Positions 12,501 to 23,459 of a stretch of 64,000 nt of DNA are shown here, piece by piece; the stretch's first letter is position 1, and the number at the start of each line of letters is the position of its first letter. Position numbers and translations under genes: made by a program. The DNA lies in assembly GCA_028554755.1 (NCBI GenBank), contig JAPTOF010000021.1:881501-945500 (forward strand), read 5' to 3'. Source of the DNA: Cordia subcordata (lineage: Eukaryota; Streptophyta; Magnoliopsida; Boraginales; Cordiaceae). Below the pieces are notes generated by a model. The model did no database searches and was not told the origin of the DNA. It saw nothing but the letters and a program-made list of their open reading frames with translations.

Positions 12501-13030
12501 AATTGATGTTACCTCATTTTATTTTAAAAAAATTAAAAAATAATAATTCCTTCTTAGGTCCTTGATCTACGAGCTACATGTATTTTGGTTTCTTGAACTT
12601 TTAAAGTGAAATTTTTATTATTTGTAATTATTAATTATTAAATATTGTGAGTCGTTTTAGTTATTTTTATCTAAAAACCAACGGTACCATTTGTCTGTGC
12701 CATGATTGTGTGAGTAAAGGTCGTTTTTTTTTTTTTTAAATAGAAATGACTGGATAGCAATAGGCAATAGACTGTCTCTCTATCTAGAAAACATCCTCCT
12801 TACCAGTTTGATCTCTTGAAAATTCAGCCTTCATCCTTTCCTCTCATTCTGATCTCTCCCAGTTTCTGATTCTTCTTCAGTCTTTCCATCTCTGCCATTT
12901 TCTCTTGAGTTCCCCTGGAATTTTCTCCTTGAAATATAATGTTTATGTAATTAGCTTCAAATCAGCAAGTGACAAAAACAAGGCTTGGAATTATAGGCCT
13001 TAGTCGATTAATGGAGCACATATGATCTTA
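12501..13030. other. AT-rich spacer, no gene seen
   Basis: Holds short homopolymer runs and a pyrimidine-rich stretch at 12775-12930 that may belong to the 5' part of the LINE remnant that follows. Confidence 0.4.
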
Positions 13031-13400
13031 CAAGTTTGGAATAAGAATCTTTCGATTAAAGAATTGGACCTTGATACCACCATTTTCTGGGTTCAAGTGC
13101 ATGCATGGCTTTTCGACAAGCTACATAAGCCTAGAAAATAGAAGGAAAATAGCAAATAGATTGGGTTCCCTAGAAATGTTGAGATCTTTGGGCATAAAAA
13201 AGACTTCATAAAGAGCTTAGATCGAGGGTAAAATTGAATGTTCATAAGCCTATTGGACCGAAGTATCCCCTTCCAAGAAACAATCTCATTGATCTTTGGA
13301 ACCATTTTAAGTTCTAAAAAACATAGTCAATTCTGCTTCAACTATGGAAGCATGAAGCATGACTTCCATATCTGCCAGAACAAGAGGTCAAGGAAACAGG
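13031..13400 (+). pseudogene. Decayed LINE ORF1 (DUF4283-type) with zinc-knuckle remnant
   Basis: The plus-strand translation gives ELDLDTTIFWVQVHAWLFDK, then after in-frame stops a block ending CFNYGSMKHDFHIC (from about 13333). This is the usual order of plant L1-type ORF1: a DUF4283 segment with a FWVQVH motif, then a CCHC zinc knuckle. The second Cys of the knuckle is Tyr here. Stops and frame changes make it non-functional. It is continuous with the reverse transcriptase remnant downstream of 14690, allowing for the MITE and microsatellite in between. Confidence 0.7.
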
Positions 13401-13910
13401 TTTGATCTCGAAAGATAAATTCTAGAAAGCTTGGTCCATGGAAGAGGATTTTAGTATTGCGGACTTGGACCTTACAAAAAAATTTGCATCGAAATTGTTT
13501 GAATAATTAAAGTGGGCCCTCCATGTTTCAATTACCCAAAGACTTGTGCCCTAAGAAATTACCCACAAGTCATCTTTCTAAGGATAACTTAAACAAACCC
13601 CCATGTTGCCCACGATTCACACCAAGCTATTGAAAAAGAGTAGGACAGTTTTCTTACTGCTATGTCTGCAGAGAATATCTGTTTCAACGTGGATACATGT
13701 ATAGTTGCCTTGATTAAATGGAGTGATCACCAATGTTGATTGAAATAAGTTTCACGGCTTTCTAACTCTCTCAAAAAATGGTGGACCTAGGAAGACAAGT
13801 ATTGGGGCGATCAATCCCAAGTCTGTTGGCTGAAATCTAGAGATCGCAACTTAAATTCTACCATTGAACAACTAAATGGGGGCGATCATTGAATAGAATT
13901 GTGGGTATAA
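13401..13910. other. LINE-derived spacer between ORF1 and RT remnants
   Basis: No frame longer than a few dozen codons is convincing. By position it should correspond to the end of ORF1 and the endonuclease region, but I cannot recognise endonuclease motifs. Confidence 0.4.
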
Positions 13911-14146
13911 GGGCCCATTTGGATTGACCTATTTCAAAAGCGCTTTTATTAACAGTTTTTAAAAATAGATTTTTTTTAGAAACTGAAAATTCTAACTTAA
14001 AAAAAAAACTGTATTTGAGCTTTTTACAGAGTTTCAACTTTTTTAGAGTCCAAATCAAATAGTTATTGCAAATTTAATATAATTTTTTCAAAAAAAAAAA
14101 TTTTTTTTCCTTAAAAAAAAAAAAAACACCATTCCAAACAGGCCCT
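13911..14146. mobile_element. MITE with imperfect terminal inverted repeats (about 236 bp)
   Basis: The left end reads AGGGCCCATTTGGATTG (first A at 13910) and the right end, reverse-complemented, AGGGCCTGTTTGGAATG. The body is oligo-A/T blocks around a GAGTTTCAAC core and a CAAATAGTTATTGCAAAT core. It is the best-preserved copy of a family found at least eight times in this window. No clear target-site duplication could be fixed. It sits inside the LINE remnant and therefore inserted later. Confidence 0.72.
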
Positions 14147-14236
14147 AACTAAGGGTAATGGTTCACGGACAAAAATCCTCGAAGAGGTTGAATCACCCAG
14201 AACTATTTCCATGACTTTTCCACTTCTGTGGGCAAA

Positions 14237-14238
<2 letters not shown>

Positions 14239-14302
<64 letters not shown>

Positions 14303-14576
14303 GTATATGTATATATATATGTATATATGTATATGTATGTATGTATGTGTATGTATGTATATATATATATACATATATATATACATACATACATACACAT
14401 ACATACATACATATACATACATACACATACATACATATATATATATACATATATATATATACATACATACATACACATACATACATACATATACATACAT
14501 ACACATACATACATACATATACATACATACACATACATACATACATATACATATATACATATATATATACATATAC

Positions 14577-14636
<60 letters not shown>

Positions 14637-14652
14637 GTGTGTGTGTACATAT
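14239..14652. repeat. Compound (TA)/(TATG)/(CATA) microsatellite, about 410 bp, partly palindromic
   Basis: The left part is TA and TATG repeats, the middle switches to the complementary CATA/CACATA repeats, and the right end returns to TA and ends in GTGTGTGT. Because left and centre are complementary, the tract can fold back on itself. Long Tyr/Ile/Met/Val frames read on both strands across it are artefacts of the repeat. Confidence 0.95.
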
Positions 14653-14689
14653 CCAAAACCATCCTCAATTGTATCAACCCATTGGTCTC

Positions 14690-15420
14690 AGAAGAAAATA
14701 GTGCCACCCTTATTAAGCCTATTTCACGTGAGCAAATTCGGGTTGTAGCATGGAGCTTAGGAGTTGCCAAAACATCGGCCCTGACAGCTTCAATGGTAAA
14801 TTTTTTCACAAGTATTGCAATGTTTTGGAGGATCATATTTTCAATATATTTAATTATATTTTTGATGATAGAGACTGTATTGTTCTTTTTAATGAGACTA
14901 ATATTGTTTTATAAGATTTTTGCAAAGGTATCTTCTAACAGGTTAAGGCCATTGATGAATAAACTTGTATTTCCAACCCAATCGGCTTTTATTCTAGGGA
15001 GAGTTATTCAAGATAATATTCTAATAGCTCAATGAACAATTTATTGGCTCAAAAAGAGAAAAAAAAATCCAATAAGTGTTTTACAATTTTTAAAGTTAAC
15101 AAAAGCAAAGCTTATGATGGTGTTGAATGAGATTCCCTAAAAAAGTGCTTTCCAAGATAGGTTTTCATGCTAAAGGGGTTAAATGTATAATGAACTATGT
15201 GACTTAGGTCTCTTACAGAATTATTATTAATGGTCACCTAACGAGTGTTTCTCCCCTTTGAGATGCATAAGTTAGGGTCACCCAGTGTCTCTTTTCATAT
15301 TCTCTATCCTCACTCAAATGCTCTCTTACTCGATTAATTGGAAACTTATTAGGAATCAACTCTTTGGGTTAAGGATCGCTAGATTGCCCCATCCCCTTCC
15401 TCACTCATTTGCTTTTTACT
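14690..15420 (+). pseudogene. LINE reverse transcriptase fragment
   Basis: Translations in shifting frames give [17 protein letters not shown] (linker before RT), then from 14914 [20 protein letters not shown] followed by [12 protein letters not shown], a strongly conserved plant LINE RT block. KAYDGVE-like and HLTSVSP-like remnants follow, then LPHPLPHSFAFY where the catalytic FADD block should be. The YADD/FADD aspartates are missing because the fragment ends at about 15420, where copia sequence begins. Many stops; a dead element. Confidence 0.82.
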
Positions 15421-15870
15421 CCCCCATGGTATAAGAGCGGTACCCAAAAGAAAATAGTATCCATTTGTTGAACGATGATCAGTAAGATCACCTACCCAAT
15501 CAGTATCAGAATGCCCACAGATGATCAAAGATGACTAAGCAGAAAAGAACAAGCCATAAAAAAGTGTGCCCTTAATATATAGAAGAATACAAGAATAACA
15601 GTGCAGTTAGTGGTCTAAGGAGTAGACATAAATTGGCTCACTAAATGAATAATGGAGGAGATATCAGGACAGGTGACAGAGAGATAGATGAGATTGCCAA
15701 CCAACTATCAACACAAAGTAGCATTTAAAAGTATCGTGCCATCAAGTAGAGTAAGTCTAACATTAGGATAAAGCAGAGTAGATGTAGCCTTACTACCAAT
15801 AAGACCAGCTCAAATCAAAAGATCAGAAGAGTCATGTTGCCTAAAGAATGAATCCAAGAGGGGAGGAATT
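15421..15870 (-). pseudogene. Ty1/copia RNase H end of pol
   Basis: Reverse-strand translation gives NVRLTLLDGT, QLVGNLIYLSVTCPDIS, HLVSQFMSTP, then in another frame HSDTDWVGDLTDHRSTNGY and FLLGTALIPW. This order is the end of copia RT, the connection region and the RNase H active-site segment. Frameshifts and stops show decay. It continues, after an interruption, from the RT fragment at 17636-18060. Confidence 0.82.
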
Positions 15871-17635
15871 GAATTAATGGCACAATTAAGTACTAAAAAC
15901 TGTTCTTAAATATTTCAAACAATAACACATACAATATATGAAAATATTTGAAATGTAAGGAGTTTTGAGTTAGAGAATCAAACGTATCGATTTAGAGTGG
16001 TTCGAACTCCTGAGGGCCTAGTCCATTACTTAAGGTCTTTCCTTAGGGTTTCAAAAACTCCACTAGGGAATCAGCTTCTTACTTAGTACGATGTAAAAGT
16101 ATAGAACAGCAATCACAAACCTTGCTTGACCACAAGGACCATAAGTATTCACTCAAGTCCGTTCACTCTTAATAGTAGGTTTCTCACAAACTATTTTACC
16201 CAAGAGAAAAGCACTCACCAAATGAAATAGTAGAAATTTGGAATACAAAAACTTCTTGTGAGCAAAAAGACAAAAGCTGTTTAAACCTTTCTATATTGCC
16301 CTAAATAGACAAGTAATTTATGAGCTTAAAAAACTTGATCAGTGAATGCTAATGATATGCAATCAAATAAGGTAGCAATAAATGAAGCCAGACAACAAGA
16401 GAGAGTGTGTGTGTTGAATGCTAAAAGCTTGAACAAATGTTTTGATCAAGTTATATCTAAGTTGGGAGGAAAAAGAAGTATTTATAAACACAAAAGGTTA
16501 AAATTCCAACGGCTAAAGAGCTCAAAGGGGCTTTTCTTTTGATTTTTTATTTATTATAATCTTTAATGATGGAATCATTACTCATAGTATGTTGGGGCTA
16601 CCAGTTGACTGTACTAATCAACTCCCTAGCTCAGCCAGAAGAAACAGAGAGCAAAAGAGTCATACTGGTCGATCGCCTGGCTCAACCGGTAAACAGAAAG
16701 TGTTCTCTAGTTCTGCTAGTTGACTGAGCTGGTCGACATGTTGTCTTAACCAATACTTACAGAAAAAGCTGAAAAAGTTGTACCTACTACACCAAAAAGT
16801 GCGGCTATATACCAAAAAGTCAATAGTAGCTTGATTTTCTGCAGTTTTAACAGCTCAAGAGGATGCCAAATATTTGTAAGATCAAATCTCATTAAATGCT
16901 GTACCAACCAACTTGCAAAACATTAAATGCAATGTTAAAACTATCACTCAACATGATATTCCTAGATTTTGTGCACAAAAAGGCTTTTACATGCAAGATT
17001 ACGATTCTATAGATATATACATAGTACAAGATGCTCGCATACCTATAGTGCAAAGCCTATACTCCATTTGAATGCACTTTTACTGCAGATTCTATGCAAA
17101 TATATACATATATACATATAGATAACCACATATATCCATAAAAGTGTCAAGTACCAATACAATAGTAAGTGTTATAGTACATGCAACTCTATAATATAAA
17201 GATATGAACTTCAAGGATTAATTTTTTGCAGGAAAAGTCAATTCATGCAAGTGTAATCATATGATCTCCTATAAGGACAAGAAGGTATACTAGACATGAT
17301 ATATGTAAATATATTAAGGAGAAATAAGTAAGATGAATGAGTATGCATGCAATGCAACAAGTTATTAAGCTCATATCATTTGCCTATGTACTAAGATCAA
17401 TTTAACAATAGCTAAGAAGGACTATACTAAATCTTCAATCTCCATGCACCAGACTCTTTATAAGAAAGCTTTATAGAACTTCAATATTCAATCTCTATAC
17501 ACCATATTTTTTGCTTAAATACTTTCACCTTGCTTAAGCTACTATAACGCACGATACTCACTAGTAGCAAGTACTTAATAAAATACAATTATGGCATTAT
17601 CAACATATAATTAACATAATTACAACCAATAAGTT
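15871..17635 (-). mobile_element. Non-coding insertion splitting the copia pol, probably an LTR-type sequence
   Basis: Copia coding resumes on either side (YYLTQGKYLLN at the right, SDLLI and SKATSTLLYPN at the left), so about 1.77 kb was inserted here or represents a replaced segment. I recognise no protein. On the reverse strand it begins near TGATAATGCCATAATTGTAT and ends near TCAATTCCTCCCCTCTTG, both of LTR-like type. Target-site duplications were not established, so boundaries are approximate. Confidence 0.5.
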
Positions 17636-18060
17636 TAACAAGTACTTTCCTTGTGTGAGATAATAACCTCTAGTATCAGTAGAGACCTCAATACCTAGAG
17701 AATAACTAAAATTTTTGAAATCTTTCATCTCAAAATGCTAGCAAGAAACTGTTTTAAATTAGACATACCAAGAGAATCACTACGTGTAATGAACATATCA
17801 TCCTCATAAGCTAAAATTAGAACAATATCAGAAGTAAAGTGACATATGAACAAATTTGAGTCATAGTCATTTGGATTGAAACCAAGTTCTCCATTAACAT
17901 AGCTAAATTTTGTAAACCAAGCCCTCAATGCTAATTTGAGACTATAAAATTCCTTACATAACTGACATACCTGATGCAGAGAGTGAGGATATCCTGAAGC
18001 GTTTAGAAAGAGTGGTGCTCTGGGATGCTGCCATTTAAACACTGATTGAAGTGTTGCCAT
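17636..18060 (-). pseudogene. Ty1/copia reverse transcriptase fragment
   Basis: The reverse strand encodes VCQLCKEFYSLKLALRAWF, YDSNLFICHFTSDIVLILAY, EDDMFITRSD and, after 17725, FEMKDFKNFSYSLGIEV and YYLTQGKYL. This is the RVT_2 domain around the catalytic YVDD motif, here YEDD. The Val-to-Glu change, truncation at the 5' side and loss of gag, protease and integrase show it is inactive. Same orientation and order as the RNase H piece at 15421-15870. Confidence 0.88.
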
Positions 18061-18329
18061 GAGTCGCCATTACGTGGGGAGTGATTTGCCACCGGCCACA
18101 TTACATATAGACCACCGGGCCTTGAGTTCCCATCAGGTTGCTCGCTGCGTATGCTTGGATTTTAGTTAAGCTCTATTCAGGGAAAAAGAAAGACCAAAAT
18201 CTACGGGTCTGTTCCAGTGGTTTGTGACTTAGGAGTTTTTTGGTGAGCTCGAACTATTTTAGTCATTGGATCGTTATAAGGTCAGATCATAGAAGGTGAT
18301 GTTGACTCGACGGTATGGAAAAATTAAGA

Positions 18330-20200
18330 CTAAATTACACCAAGTTAAATACCCGCAAGCGCACGGGTTGTGTGTAATACAGCGTACAAGTGCAGGGTCG
18401 TATTCCTCAAGGAGGCTAAACGTGTATGGTCCTAAGCTATGTGCAACCTAGAAAGCTATGTGCCATGACCTAATCTACCAATATTTTTGTGTTTTTGGTT
18501 TGAGGGAAGCTCGGGAAAAATCTACCAAAATCTAAAGACAATAAAAGTAAAGTGCAGGTATGTGGAATGAGAGAATCAAGCTATCTAAGGGGAGCTAAAC
18601 AGTAGAAAGGGGACTAGGGTGATTTCTACTTGTTTATGGGCACTTACTACGTTCTTATTAAGGCTCTTTGATGGATTTTCTAGATTGCTCTTGTCTATAA
18701 TCCTAAGTATCCACCTTACTATCCTCTAAGCCTCAATGCGGGTCTATCCCTAATGGATTCTCCTAGAGTATAGCATGGTCTTTATAACCTAAGGTTTCAG
18801 GGGTAGTTACTTAGGGTTCTAGGTTGACTTAGATTGATCTTACCCTAGTGTCTAAACTATTTGTTGGGTTTAAAGCCAAGACCTAGTCTATCTAAAGTAG
18901 ACTAACCTAACTGGAAACTTATTGGTTGGGTTTAAAGCTAAAAGAGACTCAACTAAGGCTAGCCTTTAATTAAGTGCTATCAATCATCCATCACATTAGT
19001 GGGTCAAGCATTAAAGTGCAAGTGCAAACACATCTAGGGCATGGTATTCGTGAATACATCAACATACCCAATTACTAAATACATAGACATGTTTAGATTA
19101 CACCAACTTAAGCAATAACACCAAACATGTATGCAATCGAAGCTAATCTTGCTATTAAGGCATGTAAACAATGCATAGACATGCATGGATACATTACCCA
19201 CTTCATAGATTCATCATATAAATACATAGACATGCTCACACAATGATTTAGAAGTGACTAATAGCAAATAAGCTTCAATACATATATGCAATCTCAATGG
19301 GGCATATTATGAAACACTTAAACATGTATGAAAATTAGACATTGAAACCCTAAGAAAGAAAACATATACATATATATATATATATATATCAATCCATCAA
19401 ATACCCATTACAAGAATGTAATAAATTAACCCATTGAATAAGTGTCAATCACCCTAACATGCTCTATTCAAATATAGAATAAGGTAGGACAAAAGAAAGA
19501 TAAAGAGTCTTCCATTTTATCCTTAGCCATCTCAAAAGAAAGATAAAGTGTCTTCCCTTTTATCCTTAGCCATCTCTTTACAATCCTTGAGCAAAAGCCC
19601 AAATCCAAGTGTTTGATCTCCCAAAAATGTTTGATTCCTAGTGTAGATACGTGTTGGTAAGTGTGTATAAGATGGGTGAGTGATAGGATTAGGGTTTTTG
19701 GAAATAGGTATGGAGGATGGGTTGATTGGTTCTAAATGTTGCAAAGAATGGCCCAAAAATAGGTTTAAAAAGATGTTCTGTGGATGTTGTTGGGAGGGCC
19801 AACCGGTCAACCAACAAAAGGGGCCAGGGTAACCAGTCCTATCTTTGCTCTCTGCCTCTACCAGTCATTGTAATCGATTGACCGACAAGGACCCCTAGGG
19901 TGACTCGCAACCATCGCTTTGTGCTCCGAATTCTACTAATTTTGCTCCAGTCTTCCCTATTTGCTTCGAGCCTCATTCGTATGCTTCCAAACTCATTTTC
20001 CTTGTCCTTTTTATGCTTGTAAGCCTTAGCAAGCTTGGTCGATTCCATCTATATCTTTAATTAATGCTCCAAGCATTACTCCAATTTTCACCTAAAACAC
20101 ACGAAATAAGCACTTAATGTAGTATTTTCTCTATAAACTCACCTATAGATGTTTAGAGTTGTATATGCACAAATATAGTATAAGTACTACACTAAAGCCA
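18330..20200 (-). mobile_element. Long LTR-like non-coding block (about 1.9 kb)
   Basis: On the reverse strand it begins near TTGATGGCTTTAGTGTAGTA and ends near CGCTTGCGGGTATTTAACTT after a GTGCACT-like/cacgggttgtg block, wording typical of large plant gypsy-type LTRs. It contains no convincing gene; short frames at 19532-20048 show no family signal. Element class and exact ends are inferred. Confidence 0.45.
19491..19576. repeat. 43-bp tandem duplication
   Basis: Two near-identical 43-bp units start at 19491 and 19534, each AAAAGAAAGATAAAG..TCTTCC..TTTTATCCTTAGCCATCTC. They lie inside the LTR-like block. Confidence 0.9.
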
Positions 20201-20516
20201 TCAATTAAGCACAAAACATCTCTAAAAACATAGGGAAATGCACGAACAAACATAGACAAACCAAGACACATGAGGAAGATCTGATATAGTGTATTGCAAC
20301 GCATAATAAGTAGGTGAGGACACGCGTTTGATTGACTATTGGTTCCTTAGTTAAGCATAACTTTGACTGAGTTGACTAAGCATTAATTAGGGGTTAACTG
20401 AGTTGATCGAGGGTCTGCCTAACATTTTTTGACGTCTTGAATCTATTTTTTGGGGTCAATTTTACAAAATTCTTGCTTCTTTGCTAAGTTTTTAGCAAAT
20501 TTGGTGCATAGGAGCC

Positions 20517-21318
20517 ATGATGTCAATCAGGACGAAGTTTGAAATTCCAATGTTTGATGGAAACATAAACTTCAACTTGTGGAAGAATACCATAGAGGAT
20601 CTTTTTGTGCAACAATGCCTCAATCAAGTGTTAGAAGAGACAAATTTGGCCTAGATTAATGATACAAAGTAAAGTCCTTACAAAGAAGGGCTATTAGTAC
20701 AATTCGATTGGCACTAGCACCAAATATCAAATTTCATGTGATGAATGAGATGACAACGAGCAGTGCGTTCCAGAAGTCGGAGAATATTTACGGGTAGAAG
20801 TCGATCACCAACAAGTTGTGCTTGAAGATGGAGCTCTATTCTCTAAAGATAGAAAACGGAATCGCCATCCAAGATCACACAACAAGTTCAACAAGCTAGT
20901 CGTCAAGCTTATAGCCATTGAAGAGCTTGACAACAAAATCACTAATGAGAAACAAGCAATAGTACTACTTTCTTCCTTACCAAAGTCGTAAGAGCCGTTT
21001 GTGCAAACTATTTTTGTTGGAAAGAAAACTATCAAGCTAGACAATGTGACTGCACTCTTAAAAGAGAATGAAAAAATGTTAAGAAGAAGTAGTGTATCCA
21101 CTATGGAGCAAGAACTAGCCGTTGAGGGTTCGAATTGAGATAGAGTTTTGGAAGAGGGAATTCTCGCAGAGGGAAATCGAGATCGAAAAGCTAAGTTCAA
21201 GGTGATGAAAACGATCAAGAATACTATTACTGCAGAGAAAAAGGCCATATCCAATCCAGATGTTCTAAATTGAGAGGACATGAAGAACCTTAGAATGAGG
21301 AGATTTAAAGGCAAGGAG
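20517..21318 (+). pseudogene. Ty1/copia gag with degenerate zinc knuckle
   Basis: Starts with MMSIRTKFEIPMFDGNINFN and LWKNTIEDLFVQQCLNQ, the opening of plant copia gag (UBN2-type). Later pieces in other frames include LCLKMELYSLKIENGIAIQD and VQTIFVGKKTIKLDNV. The nucleic-acid-binding knuckle at about 21223 reads YYYCREKGHIQSRC, so the first Cys of CCHC is Tyr. Stop after 20653 and several frameshifts: inactive. Confidence 0.82.
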
Positions 21319-21447
21319 AAGGATTATGGCAGGGATAAGGAGATACCTCAAATGGTTAAGACTATCTCCTATAGGTGTGAGGTCCTGGGTTCAACCTATA
21401 AGGTTAGGGGCTTAACTGAAAAGAAAAAAAAAAGATAAGGATTATGG
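21319..21447 (+). mobile_element. tRNA-type SINE with 11-bp target-site duplication
   Basis: Perfect direct repeats AAGGATTATGG lie at 21319-21329 and 21437-21447. The 107-bp body between them has an A-box-like segment (CTCAAATGGTTAAGACT, about 21348), a B-box-like segment (GGGTTCAACCT, about 21394) and a 3' A-rich tail. That is the layout of an RNA-polymerase-III SINE. It inserted into the copia gag remnant. Related to the copy at 38056-38174. Confidence 0.85.
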
Positions 21448-21920
21448 TGTGGGCTCAACAAACCTTGTTTATAGTAATAATAGTGATTGTCGTTTAATGA
21501 CGATGAGTAGGGACAATTAATGAAAGTTCTAAGAAGATTGACTAGGTGTTGGATTTAGCTGCAACATTTCAAGTTTGCAATGATGGAGCTACTTTTGACA
21601 CTTTACGCTTTGGTAAAAAGCTTTGATATATCACTGTTGGGAACAGCCAGAAGATAAGGGCTGTTGGCATTGAGAGAGTCAACCTAAAGCTCAAATGTGA
21701 GGTATGTGCTATCTTGTGTGTCTAACATGATTTCTTTGAGTGAATTAGTCTCAAAAGGGTACAAATATGTTGGTGAAGGAGACTGCTGCAAAGTATACGG
21801 TAGAGAAAAAGTAGTTCTTGAAGGATAGACGAGCGAGAAGCATGTGTGCTAATTGTACGGATCCAGAGCGCTTAGAGGAAGAAGTGACAAGTGTGACAAA
21901 GCTCAAATGAAGGCATTGTA
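21448..21920 (+). pseudogene. Ty1/copia protease to GAG-pre-integrase fragment
   Basis: Contains WVLDLAATFQVCNDGATFDT, corresponding to the protease start where WxxDSG is expected (here WVLDLAA, active-site Asp-Ser-Gly lost), then SLSELVSKGYKYVGEGD and YGREKVVLEG of the region before integrase. Truncated at about 21920. Continues the gag remnant across the SINE. Confidence 0.7.
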
Positions 21921-22369
21921 AGTGTCTTACATTCGTTCTAATCCACAACCCCTTATAAGAGAGATTTCCTTGTCGTCCTATAATACATAAGCCCAAGTAT
22001 GAAGAAGCTCATTTTGAGAAAAGTCTAACATTCGTTCTAATCCTAAGAGAGAGAGAGAGAGCCATTGCAAGCACAAGAGGAGGATTTAAACTTTTCTACC
22101 CATACAAAAAATAATCATCATAGGCCAAGGGCTGAAACACACAAAATTGTGTTTGTCTTTTCTCATTATTCATGCACTATTCCATTGTGTGTGGGGGTTT
22201 TGCATCCTAATTTTTTAACACTTGCCTTTGTTTAATAAGCACAATTTGTTTACATGAATGAGACCCCTTCGACTGTATAATGTGTTCTAACTAGTTCTTA
22301 ACGGTATCGGTGTAGGGTAAAATTCTTCTTGGCTAATAAAATGTTACTAATTTTTGTTCAAAAAGAAAA
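21921..22369. other. Spacer, no gene seen
   Basis: Possible trailing retroelement sequence; no motif recognised. Confidence 0.4.
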
Positions 22370-22465
22370 GAATGACGCCCATTCCAAAAAAAGAAGAATG
22401 ACGCCCATTCCAAAAAAAGAAGAATGACACCCGTTCCGATAAAAGAAGAATGACACCCGTTCTTA
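22370..22465. repeat. 26-bp tandem repeat, four units
   Basis: GAATGAC(G/A)CCC(A/G)TTCC units start at 22370, 22396, 22422 and 22448, a constant 26-bp period. Units 3 and 4 share ACACCCGTTC, units 1 and 2 share ACGCCCATTC. Confidence 0.92.
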
Positions 22466-23268
22466 CAAATTTTCAAATGTAAGAATATATGCATTAGACA
22501 AGTGATGACCATATATGGTGTAAATTAAACCACTTTTAACGATCTTGATAGCAGCTATCAGGATTCATACTTCTTTAAGTTTGAATCTCAATGCCAGATT
22601 TTAGAGCTGCCTATCACCAACTTTTGGAAAAATTTGCAGTCGTCCTTGACATTGCTTATTTGCTTGACAGCCGAGCCGCTCGTGCATCCTCCAATACGTA
22701 ACAAAGACAGCAGATGTGCCCAGCACAAAAAGAAGGGAAAAAAGCAGCAAAAGAAAACCATTTGCAGATATATATAATGTACTCCACAAACTCATGATCG
22801 AGGTTGTTTCCTCAAAAGCTGTAATCATATATTTTCTATGTTGACATACTTAATTTGCAGTGACCTGCATCGAGGTGCCGCATTTTCACAAGGACCACTG
22901 ATTCTTAATTACACTTTTTGCATAAATCATATGTTAATAGAAGAACTATATTAAGCTTCTCTTAATTTTAAACACACTTTATAATATAAACTTAATAGTT
23001 GATGAGAAGCGTAAAAGAAAACAAAAAAGAATTGGAATGTATTTTTGACAATTATGGAGACAGATTAATAGTCGAGATAATAGTACTTTTAACGTGATGC
23101 AGATCAACATCCACGATTCTACATTTGAAAAATTTTACTAGATTGAAAAATGATTGCATAACACATGAATTTGTGTACACAAAAACATAAATACTCCTCG
23201 TATATATAAAGGTGGGCTTATTATGTATGCAAAAGCTAGCATACACGTACACTAATAATAATTAAAAC
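22466..23268. other. AT-rich spacer, no supported gene
   Basis: A reverse-strand frame of 75 codons at 22601-22828 encodes one hydrophobic stretch (GFLLLLFSLLFVLGTSAVFV). It has no neighbours or family signal that would support it as a gene. Confidence 0.4.
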
Positions 23269-23338
23269 TATTTTGTATGGACAAAATTAAATATATATAT
23301 ATATATATATATATATTATTTTGTATGGACAAAATTAA
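23269..23338. repeat. (AT)n tract flanked by 22-bp direct repeats
   Basis: TATTTTGTATGG followed by ACAAAATTAA occurs at 23269-23290 and again at 23317-23338. The 26 bp between them is pure AT dinucleotide. Confidence 0.95.
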
Positions 23339-23459
23339 GACCGAAGAAAATCTTTTCAGATTCACACCCACCTAATATTAAAAATAAAAGCGATTCATGA
23401 TGTAACCAGCTTTGACTATGAGACTCAAATTTTTTAGGATAAAAAAATTCGATTGGACT

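Noticed and set aside
14111..15035. Several long frames on both strands rich in Tyr, Ile, Met, Val, Cys
   Set aside because: They are produced by the TA/TATG/CATA microsatellite; frames on both strands at once with four-residue composition are not proteins.
15990..16020. Possible tRNA B box (GGTTCGAACTCCTGAGG)
   Set aside because: No matching A box at the right distance and no cloverleaf; it is part of the non-coding insertion.
19532..20048. Two reverse-strand frames of 69-92 codons
   Set aside because: They lie inside the LTR-like block, contain a 43-bp tandem duplication and show no domain.
22601..22828. 75-codon reverse-strand frame with one membrane-like segment
   Set aside because: No family signal, no promoter or conserved context; a hydrophobic stretch is common in T-rich DNA.
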